NCBI GenBank assembly: GCA_023434535.1
Contig: JAEYSR010000176.1
Span: 1-25,782 of the forward strand
Length of the DNA stretch: 25,782 nucleotides
Direction: 5' to 3'
Origin: Actinomycetes bacterium
GTDB taxonomy: Bacteria > Actinomycetota > Acidimicrobiia > Acidimicrobiales > Microtrichaceae
In this document: piece by piece, positions 6,814 through 13,332 of the stretch
Layout: each line of letters begins with the position of its first letter
How positions within the stretch are numbered: the first letter of the stretch is position 1
Translations under genes and position numbers: made by a program
Notes under the pieces: model-generated
Databases searched by the model: none
What the model was told of the DNA's origin: nothing
The model's input: only the letters and a program-made list of their open reading frames with translations

Positions 6814-8529
6814 ATGGATGGAACAGTGGAGACCGGGGGAACGGCCGGAACAACCGGAGCAGCCGGCCTGAGCGATCCCGGACTGAACATCGCCACCGCG
6901 TGGGAGGCGATCGCCGACGAGCTCGGCGACGCCGACGCGCTGATCCACGGCGACGTCGTGCGCAGCTGGTCCGACTTCGAACGGATCGGGTCCCTGGTCG
7001 CCGGCCACCTGACCGCCGCCGGGCTGGGTCCCGACTCCAAGGTGGCGCTGTACCTGCACAACTGCACCGAGTACCTGGAGGCCACGTTCGGGGCGTTCAA
7101 GGCCCGGTGCGTGCCGGTGAACGTGAACTACCGCTACCTCGAGGCGGAGCTGGCCTACCTGCTGGAGAACTCCGACGCCGAGGCAGTGGTCGTGTCGGCC
7201 GAGCTGGTCGGGCGGCTCGAGGCGGTCCTCGACGACCTTCCCCTGGTGCGCACGGTGATCGTCGTCGACCCGACCGAGGAGCATCCCGTCCCCGACCGGG
7301 AGCTGCCCGGTGGCGTCGTGTCCTTCGACGAGGCGATCGCCGCCGCGACGCCGATGCCCCGGATCGAGCGGTCCGGCGACGACCTGTGGTTCCTCTACAC
7401 CGGCGGCACCACCGGCATGCCCAAGGGCGTCATGTGGCCGCACCGGAGCCTGGTCGGCACGGCGGGGCCGACCTTCCGGGTGATCAAGCAGCCGGTGCCG
7501 ACGTCGCCCGAGGAGTTCGCGGCCGCCGCACGGACGTTCCAGGAGTCGGGTCGGGCCATCCGGCTGCTCGCCGCCGCGCCGCTCATGCACGGCACCTCGG
7601 GCATCGCGGCGAACGGCGTGCTCCTGGCCGGCGGGTGCGTGGCGACGCTGACCGAGCGCTCCTTCGACGCCCACGAGCTGTGCCGCACGGTGCAGGAGCG
7701 CCGGATCACGCAGCTGACGATCGTGGGCGACGCCTTCGCCAAGCCGATCCTCGGCGCTCTGGAGGAGGCCGCGTCGGTCGGCGAGCCCTACGACCTCTCG
7801 TCGCTGCGGATGGTCGTCAGCTCCGGAGTGATCTGGTCCCAGCCGGTCAAGGACGCTCTGCTCGAGTGGACCGACGTCATCCTCGCCGACCTCCTCGGCT
7901 CCTCGGAGGGCACCGGCTTCGGCACGTCGGTCACCAAGAAGGGCGCCTCCGCCGGCACCGCGGCGTTCCGCCTCGGCGAGCACGCCAAGGTGTTCACCGA
8001 GGACGGCGTCGAGGTCGAGCCGGGATCGGGCGAGGTCGGGGTCCTCGCCGTCGGCGGCCCGATCCCGATCGGGTACTACAAGGACACGTCCAAGACGGCG
8101 GGCACGTTCCGCAACTTCGGCGGTCGGGTCTGGTCGGTGCCCGGCGACTTCGCGACGGTGGAGGCCGACGGCACGATCAAGCTGCTGGGTCGGGGCTCGG
8201 TGTGCATCAACACGGCGGGGGAGAAGGTGTACCCCGAGGAGGTGGAGGAGGCGCTCAAGCTCCACCCCGCGGTCCAGGACGCCAACGTGGTGGGGCTCCC
8301 TGACGACAAGTGGGGCCAGTCGGTCACCGGCGTGGTCGCCCTCGTTCCTGGCGTGGAGGACTCCGAGGAGCTGCGGGCCGAGGTGATCGGCTCCACCAAG
8401 GAGCACCTGGCCGGCTACAAGTGCCCCAAGCGGTTGGTGGTCGTCGATCGGATCCAGCGGGGTCCGAACGGCAAGGCCGACTACCGCTGGGCCACCGCCA
8501 TGGCCGAGGACTCGGTCGCCGCGGGCTGA
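6814..8529 (+). CDS. Acyl-CoA synthetase (AMP-forming), FadD-like
   Basis: This 571-residue cytoplasmic enzyme activates a carboxylic acid with ATP to an acyl-adenylate and then to the acyl-CoA. Motifs of the adenylate-forming superfamily appear in order: P-loop YTGGTTGMPKG (195-205), LLGSSEGTGFG (about 366), GDFATVEADG then LLGRGSVCINTAGEKVYP (about 445-475), and GPNGKADYRW with catalytic Lys554. The C-terminal GPNGKADYRWA resembles actinobacterial FadD enzymes that work in fatty-acid and steroid side-chain breakdown, so a lipid or sterol-derived acid is a reasonable substrate guess. The ATG at 6814 follows a G-rich stretch (ATCGGGGGCG) and gives the family's usual N-terminus; the frame upstream is antisense to the hydrolase. 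A cholesterol-oxidase-like gene lies downstream across a 13-bp tandem repeat. Confidence 0.93.
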   Translation: MDGTVETGGTAGTTGAAGLSDPGLNIATAWEAIADELGDADALIHGDVVRSWSDFERIGSLVAGHLTAAGLGPDSKVALYLHNCTEYLEATFGAFKARCVPVNVNYRYLEAELAYLLENSDAEAVVVSAELVGRLEAVLDDLPLVRTVIVVDPTEEHPVPDRELPGGVVSFDEAIAAATPMPRIERSGDDLWFLYTGGTTGMPKGVMWPHRSLVGTAGPTFRVIKQPVPTSPEEFAAAARTFQESGRAIRLLAAAPLMHGTSGIAANGVLLAGGCVATLTERSFDAHELCRTVQERRITQLTIVGDAFAKPILGALEEAASVGEPYDLSSLRMVVSSGVIWSQPVKDALLEWTDVILADLLGSSEGTGFGTSVTKKGASAGTAAFRLGEHAKVFTEDGVEVEPGSGEVGVLAVGGPIPIGYYKDTSKTAGTFRNFGGRVWSVPGDFATVEADGTIKLLGRGSVCINTAGEKVYPEEVEEALKLHPAVQDANVVGLPDDKWGQSVTGVVALVPGVEDSEELRAEVIGSTKEHLAGYKCPKRLVVVDRIQRGPNGKADYRWATAMAEDSVAAG

Positions 8530-8535
8530 GAGGTC

Positions 8536-8608
8536 GAGGGAGTTCTCCGAGGGAGCTCTCCGAGGGAGTTCTCCGAGGGAGCTCTCCGAGGGAGCTCTCC
8601 GAGGGAGC
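8536..8608. repeat. 13-bp tandem repeat, about 5.6 copies
   Basis: Five complete units of GAGGGAG(T/C)TCTCC fill 8536-8600, and a partial unit GAGGGAGC follows to 8608. Units differ only at the T/C position, in the order T, C, T, C, C. Each unit contains GGAG and CTCC, which are complementary across two bases, so the array has dyad character. Thirteen is not a multiple of three and the array lies between the fadD-like stop (8529) and the next start, so it is not coding. Confidence 0.95.
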
Positions 8609-8660
8609 AGATCCTCCTGAGCGCTGGGCGGGGCGCTCGGACGATGCGAGGATGGTGGGC

Positions 8661-10280
8661 ATGGCTGGGGTGGCGGACGGGGACGGACGACGAGGCGCGG
8701 CGCGGTTCAGCCGTCGCCAGGTGCTGGGCGGCGCGCTCGCTGCGGCCGGGACCGGCCTGGTCGTCGCCTGCGCTCCCGCGCCGCTGCCCGTCCCGACGTT
8801 CCGCTCCGAGCGACGTCGGGTCGTGGTGATCGGCACCGGGTTCGGAGGATCCGTCACCGCGCTGCGCCTGGCGCAGCAGGGAGTGGACGTCACGCTCGTC
8901 GAGCGGGGCCGCCGGTGGGCCAGCGGCACCGCCGGCGCCTTCCCGACCTTCGACGCCCCGGACCGCCGGGTGTCGTGGCTGAGCTCGCAGAACACGGCGG
9001 CCGGCAACCTCATCCCGTCGCTGCCGTGGCAGCCCTACACCGGGATGCTCGAGCGCATCGGCGGGGACGGCATCGACGTCGTGTGCGCCGCTGCGGTCGG
9101 CGGCGGCTCGCTGCCGTACCACGGCATGTCGGTCCAGCCCCGGGGGGACCTGTTCGACCGGGTCATGCCGGCGGCGCTCGACTACGAGGAGTTCGACTCC
9201 CGCTGGTACCCGCTGGTCCGCGACGCGCTCGGGGCCACGCCGATCCCCGACGACGTGCTGGCGGCCGAGCCGTACATGTCCAGCCGGCGCTTCGCCGAGT
9301 TCGTGGCCGCGGCCGGCATGCCCGCGGCACACGGCGTGCCGATGCCGATCGACTGGGACGTGGTGCGTCGGGAGCTGAGGGGCGAGCTGCCCCGTGTGAT
9401 CTCGTCGGGCGACGTCATCTACGGCGTGAACGGCCCCGGCAAGCGCTCGCTCGACACCAACTACCTGCCGACGGCCGAGGCCACGGGCCGCGTCGAGCTG
9501 CTGGCGCTGCACCGGGTCGAGCAGGTCCGCCGCGACGACGCCGGTCGCTGGGCGGTCAGCACCGATCGGCTGGACACCGACGGCGTGGTCCACGAGCACG
9601 TCGAGCTGGTGGCCGATGCGCTGTTCCTCTGCGCCGGATCGCCGAACACCTCCAAGCTCCTGGTGCGCGCCGCCGGTCGGGGCGACATCACCGACCTGCC
9701 CGACGACGTGGGCGCCTGGTGGTCGACCAACGGCGACCTCATCACCACGCAGATCCTCTCCACCCCGATGGGGGCGTACCAGGGTGGTCCGGCGAACATG
9801 GCGTCGTTCGACTGGGACCATCCGGGTGGACCGGTGACGGCGATCTTCGCCGGGCTGCCGCTGCCGAGCGAGCTCAACGTGATGCAGACCATCGGGATCT
9901 TCATCCCCGACGGCCACGGCCGCTTCACCTACGACCCGACCCGCGACGCGGCGCGACTCACGTTCCCGCCGTCGGCCCACGGCCCGGCCATGGCCGAGGC
10001 CCGCCGTCGGATCGAGCGCCTCGGGAAGGTGGCCGGCGCCGTCGCCGCCATCGACATGACCGAGATCGACCCGGCGACGTTCCACCCGCTCGGCGGCGCC
10101 GTGATCGGCAAGGTGTGCGACGACCACGGCCGGGTCCTCGGCCAGCGCGGCCTCTACGTCAACGACGGCGCGCTGATCCCGGGGTCGACGGCGTGCGCCA
10201 ACCCGTCGCTGACGATCGGAGCGCTGGCGGAGCGCAACATGGACCACATCGTCCGCCACGACGTCGGCACCGTCTTCTGA
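8661..10280 (+). CDS. GMC oxidoreductase, class I cholesterol oxidase family, Tat lipoprotein
   Basis: This 539-residue flavoprotein begins with a twin-arginine signal (SRRQVLGG, Arg18-Arg19) and a lipobox ending LVVAC (Cys37), so it should be exported folded and lipid-anchored. The FAD-binding motif is VVVIGTGFGGSVTALRLAQQ. The C-terminal HPLGG...GLYVNDGALIPGS and NPSLTIGALAERN match Streptomyces/Brevibacterium cholesterol oxidases, with His475 and Asn514 at the positions of His447 and Asn485. The segment aligned with Streptomyces Glu361 (FAEIAPMP) reads FAGLPLP, with Gly398 where the isomerisation base is expected. It may therefore oxidise a 3-hydroxysteroid or other alcohol without the usual isomerase step. 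The ATG at 8661 has GAGGATGG upstream; ATG 8652 is an alternative. The family is firm, the substrate is not. Confidence 0.85.
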   Translation: MAGVADGDGRRGAARFSRRQVLGGALAAAGTGLVVACAPAPLPVPTFRSERRRVVVIGTGFGGSVTALRLAQQGVDVTLVERGRRWASGTAGAFPTFDAPDRRVSWLSSQNTAAGNLIPSLPWQPYTGMLERIGGDGIDVVCAAAVGGGSLPYHGMSVQPRGDLFDRVMPAALDYEEFDSRWYPLVRDALGATPIPDDVLAAEPYMSSRRFAEFVAAAGMPAAHGVPMPIDWDVVRRELRGELPRVISSGDVIYGVNGPGKRSLDTNYLPTAEATGRVELLALHRVEQVRRDDAGRWAVSTDRLDTDGVVHEHVELVADALFLCAGSPNTSKLLVRAAGRGDITDLPDDVGAWWSTNGDLITTQILSTPMGAYQGGPANMASFDWDHPGGPVTAIFAGLPLPSELNVMQTIGIFIPDGHGRFTYDPTRDAARLTFPPSAHGPAMAEARRRIERLGKVAGAVAAIDMTEIDPATFHPLGGAVIGKVCDDHGRVLGQRGLYVNDGALIPGSTACANPSLTIGALAERNMDHIVRHDVGTVF

Positions 10281-10285
10281 GTCGG

Positions 10286-10333
10286 GACCGTCTGAGCTTG
10301 ACGGTCGTCTGAGCCGGACGGTCGTCCGACCGG
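10286..10333. terminator. Hairpin cluster between convergent genes
   Basis: GACCGTC (10286-10292) pairs with GACGGTC (10300-10306) across a 7-base loop. A second hairpin, CGGAC-GGTC-GTCCG, occupies 10315-10328. The sequence GACGGTCGTC occurs twice (10300-10309 and 10317-10326). There is no T-tract. The cluster lies just after the stop of the GMC oxidoreductase and before the stop of the opposing phosphoesterase, where termination is expected. Confidence 0.6.
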
Positions 10334-10354
10334 ACCGCACTCCGAGAAGGACCG

Positions 10355-11908
10355 TCAGCCGCCGGTCTCCTCCAGCGCTCGGAGGTCGATGCGGCGGACC
10401 TGGAAGGTCTGGTCGATCAGCGGCCGGTAGGTGAACTCGTCCAGGTACAGCGGTTCCTTGGTAGTGGCGTCGACGGTGACGATGACGGCGCTCATCGGGT
10501 TCTCCTCGTCCTTGTCGAGGACCCGCAGGCCCGCCCCGCCGGTCGACCCGTTGATGACCAGCACCCAGGGGCTGCCGTCGGGGTTCGTGCCGGTCGAGAC
10601 CTTCAGCTTGTGCGTGTGGCCCGACAGCTGCAGCGGCGGCTTCGGCTCGATGGCGGCCGTCATCGCGGGGTCGTGGGTCAGGATCACGTCCGCCGGAGCC
10701 GGCTGCGCCTGGTACATCGGGAGCAGGACCTCCTGCGACCACCGCTGCTTGTACTTGGTCTGGCCCTCCTTGACCACGGCCTTGTCCAGCTTGGGTGAGA
10801 AGGTCGGGTCGCCGACGCCGAAGAACACCAGGCCGTCGACCGTGGTCTCGCTGCCGTCGAGCACGACGGCGCCCTCCCGGGCGTTGGCGTCCTGGGTGGC
10901 CTTGGTGTCGTGGTTGCCCCTCACCCAGAGGTACGGCACGTCGAGGCCGACCGGGCCGCCGAGGATCTCGGACTCGACGTCGCTGCCCCAGTCGGCGTCG
11001 TCGCCGGTGTTGACGACGACGTCCACGTCGAAGGTGTTCGCCAACCGGCCGGCGAAGGCCAGCGCTCCCGAGTTCAGGTGGAGGTCGCTGATGTGGAGGA
11101 TCTTCACGACGTCGGGGTGCTCCGGGTCCGCGGTGCCGAAGAGCCCGGCGTAGAGGTCGGTGGTCGCCCCGGTGCTGCTCGACACGTTGTCGGCGAACTT
11201 GTCCCGGTTGTCGAAGAAGCGCCCGGCGTTCGCCGCCCCTTCCGGGATCAGCGCGAGCGCGCCGGTCGTCTGCATCTGGTCGATCTCGTCGAGGTTGAGG
11301 GTCAGCGCCCCGATCACCATGCACGCCCCGAGCCCGAGGAACGGCACGGCGGCGCCGGCCAGACCGTGGCGCCAGCTGCGCCGTCCGATGCCGGCGACGA
11401 GCCCGGCTCCGAGCGCCGCGGCCCCGGCATAGGTGGCGATCGCCCCGGCGAGCGTCCTCGGCAGCGTCCCGGCGATGTCGAACTCGGGCGGCTCGCCCTT
11501 GGTCACCACGTCGCTGACGGCCGCCGGGTCCAGCTCGGCGATCTCCGCCTGGAGCCGGATCGGCGCATAGGTCGGGGCGATCTTGGCCTCGCCGAGCGGT
11601 GAGACGTCGAGGACGATCGGTCCGCCGAGAGCCGGGGTCATGGTCAGGCCGACGGTCACGGGACCGACCGACACGCGCACGGGCCCGACGAGCCACAACG
11701 CCACGGTCGCCCCGACGACGGCGAGCACGACGGTCAGCGCGGCGGATCGCAACCGCGGCGCCGTGAGCCGGCGCCGGCGCGGTCGCCGTCGTCGCGCCGG
11801 TCCGTCGGGTTCGGTCGTGTCGTCCGGTTCGGTCGTGTCGTTCGGTTCGGTCGGCTCGTCCGGTTCGTTCGTGTCGTCGGGTTCGATCGTGTCGTCGGGT
11901 TCGGTCAT
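10355..11908 (-). CDS. Membrane-anchored calcineurin-like metallophosphoesterase
   Basis: This 517-residue protein starts with six acidic hexapeptide repeats (xEPDDT type, residues 2-37) and an arginine cluster (RRRRPRRRR). A membrane helix (about 55-75), an external region of about 65 residues and two more helices (about 147-168 and 175-197) follow. By the positive-inside rule the C-terminal phosphoesterase domain lies outside the membrane. All metal-binding motifs are present: ISDLHLN (Asp275, His277), NTGDDAD (Asp303), RGNHD (Asn332, His333), LTHDP, and SGHTHKL (His431, His433). It probably hydrolyses a phosphodiester or phosphomonoester outside the cytoplasm; the substrate is unknown. Its ATG overlaps the upstream TGA (ATGA, 11905-11908), so it is translationally coupled to a paralogue with the same membrane domain. 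Confidence 0.88.
   Translation of the reverse strand: MTEPDDTIEPDDTNEPDEPTEPNDTTEPDDTTEPDGPARRRRPRRRRLTAPRLRSAALTVVLAVVGATVALWLVGPVRVSVGPVTVGLTMTPALGGPIVLDVSPLGEAKIAPTYAPIRLQAEIAELDPAAVSDVVTKGEPPEFDIAGTLPRTLAGAIATYAGAAALGAGLVAGIGRRSWRHGLAGAAVPFLGLGACMVIGALTLNLDEIDQMQTTGALALIPEGAANAGRFFDNRDKFADNVSSSTGATTDLYAGLFGTADPEHPDVVKILHISDLHLNSGALAFAGRLANTFDVDVVVNTGDDADWGSDVESEILGGPVGLDVPYLWVRGNHDTKATQDANAREGAVVLDGSETTVDGLVFFGVGDPTFSPKLDKAVVKEGQTKYKQRWSQEVLLPMYQAQPAPADVILTHDPAMTAAIEPKPPLQLSGHTHKLKVSTGTNPDGSPWVLVINGSTGGAGLRVLDKDEENPMSAVIVTVDATTKEPLYLDEFTYRPLIDQTFQVRRIDLRALEETGG
11798..11905 (-). repeat. Six 18-bp coding repeats (hexapeptide xEPDDT)
   Basis: Residues 2-37 of the metallophosphoesterase are TEPDDT, IEPDDT, NEPDEP, TEPNDT, TEPDDT and TEPDGP. 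At DNA level this is an imperfect 18-bp tandem array that keeps the reading frame. It gives an acidic, proline-rich cytoplasmic tail directly before an arginine cluster. Copy number could vary between strains without breaking the gene. Confidence 0.85.
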
Positions 11909-13332
11909 CGGAGGACCCTCTGCATCGAGACCTCGCCGTCGGCCACGGTCACCAGCTGCGCCTGCAGGACATCGGCGGAGTTGCGGCCGAAGCTGATGAC
12001 GACGCCCTCCAGTCGGTCCGTCGTCGCCGTCCCGGTCGAGATCCGCACGGCACCCGTGTCGGTCGTCAGCCGGGCGCCGGAAGCAGCGGGCTCGTCGCCG
12101 GTGCTGAGGGCGGTCCGCTCGATGCTGTCGGGGACGGACCCTCCGCCGGCGTCGACGACCAGGGCCGCATCGCGGAGTGCTGCGGCGTCGCCGTCGGCGG
12201 GCGCGCTGCCGTCCGGGCCCAGGACGAGCACGGGGAAGCGTCCGATTATCTCGAGCCCCGGGGTCTGGTCGGGGGCGACGAACAGGACGGCGACGCCGTC
12301 GGGCAGCTCCGGGAACGACGGCGGTGCGTCCTCTTCCGGCGCAGGGCCGTCGGTCCCGGCGTCGGGAACGCTGGTCGACGGATCCACAGCGTCAGGACCG
12401 GTCGTCGTCGCACCCTCTCCTGCGCCCTCCTCCGCGCCGACCTCCTCCGGCGGGATGATCCACACCACGCCCTCGGCTCCCTGGCTCGACGCCAGCACGG
12501 CCACCTGCCGTCGCACCTCGTCGTCGGTCGGGTCACCGGTCACGGCGATCACCCGGTCCGAGGAGGTGGCGATCCGGTCGGCCGCCGCCGAGCGCACGTA
12601 GCCGCTGTAGAGGCCCTCGATGTTGCGGAACGTCTTGCTGACGTACTCCTCGAGCCCTTCGGCGCTCTTGGTGACGCCGGGGTCCGCGTTGGGCAGCAGG
12701 CCGAGCGCCCCGGTCACCTCGGCGTCGGTGATGTCCTCGGGGACCGCGGCGAACGACACGCCGACCAGCGCGACCGCCGCGAGCAGGCCCGTGGCGGCAC
12801 CCACCAGCACCTCGCGTCGCCGTCGGTAGACGAGGGCCACCGTCAGCGCTCCGCCGAGCAGCCCTCCGAGCAGGGTCTTGAGCGCCAGAGGCCCGGTGGC
12901 CGCGGCGATGCGCTCTGCCGATTCCGTGGCGACCTTCTCGGCCTCGGCGTTCGACATGGCTGCCTCTCCCTGGGCGAGGTCCCGACCGGCCTGCACCAGG
13001 AGCCGGTTGTCGAGCGCGACGAGGCGCGCCTGGAGGCGCACCGGGGCGGACATCGGGAGCTCGATGGTGCCGAGCGGCGCCAGGCTCATCGTGAACCCGC
13101 CGCCGATGGCCGGGCGGCTGGTCAGCTCGATCTCGCCCACCGAGGTGTCGACGGAGGTCTGGCCGAGCAGGGTGGTCCCGATGCCGGCGCCGACGAGGGC
13201 GACCGCGACGACCCCGAGCCACCGCAGAACGCTCAGCGGCCGGAACGTTCCCGATCGAACCGGGTCCGCGCCGGGGCCCCGGCCGTCCTCTGGATCCTGC
13301 TCGGTCTCGGGGACCTCAGCCGAGGAGGGCAC
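11905..13332 (-). CDS. Membrane protein, degenerate paralogue of the adjacent phosphoesterase
   Basis: This 475-residue protein has the plan of its downstream neighbour: acidic N-terminus, membrane helix, external region, two helices around RRRRE, and an external C-terminal domain. Shared stretches include PAIGGGFTMSLAPLG against PALGGPIVLDVSPLG, PVRLQARL against PIRLQAEI, and VTGALGLLPNADPG against TTGALALIPEGAAN. In the C-terminal half the metal ligands appear lost: RVIAVTGDP faces VKILHISDLH, and FVAPDQTPGLEIIGRFPVLV faces LTHDPAMTAAIEPKPPLQLS, where GPDG replaces GHTH. A Thr/Pro/Ala/Glu-rich insertion breaks this half. I infer a non-catalytic partner or regulator. The start is the GTG at 13332, which overlaps the end of the GGDEF-EAL gene by 17 bp; the open frame before it is antisense-like shadow. 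Confidence 0.75.
   Translation of the reverse strand: MPSSAEVPETEQDPEDGRGPGADPVRSGTFRPLSVLRWLGVVAVALVGAGIGTTLLGQTSVDTSVGEIELTSRPAIGGGFTMSLAPLGTIELPMSAPVRLQARLVALDNRLLVQAGRDLAQGEAAMSNAEAEKVATESAERIAAATGPLALKTLLGGLLGGALTVALVYRRRREVLVGAATGLLAAVALVGVSFAAVPEDITDAEVTGALGLLPNADPGVTKSAEGLEEYVSKTFRNIEGLYSGYVRSAAADRIATSSDRVIAVTGDPTDDEVRRQVAVLASSQGAEGVVWIIPPEEVGAEEGAGEGATTTGPDAVDPSTSVPDAGTDGPAPEEDAPPSFPELPDGVAVLFVAPDQTPGLEIIGRFPVLVLGPDGSAPADGDAAALRDAALVVDAGGGSVPDSIERTALSTGDEPAASGARLTTDTGAVRISTGTATTDRLEGVVISFGRNSADVLQAQLVTVADGEVSMQRVLR

Noticed and set aside
5430..8406. Very long open frames antisense to the CoA hydrolase and acyl-CoA synthetase genes (about 1000 and 765 residues)
   Set aside because: Their translations are Arg/Pro/Gly/Ala-rich with no family motif. 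They exist because high GC removes stop codons opposite well-coded genes.
8536..8608. CRISPR array
   Set aside because: The 13-bp units abut directly with no spacers, and there is no cas gene.
8481..11696. A minus-strand frame of more than 1000 residues across the cholesterol-oxidase-like and phosphoesterase genes
   Set aside because: It is out of phase with the recognisable phosphoesterase motifs and has low-complexity composition, so it is a shadow frame.
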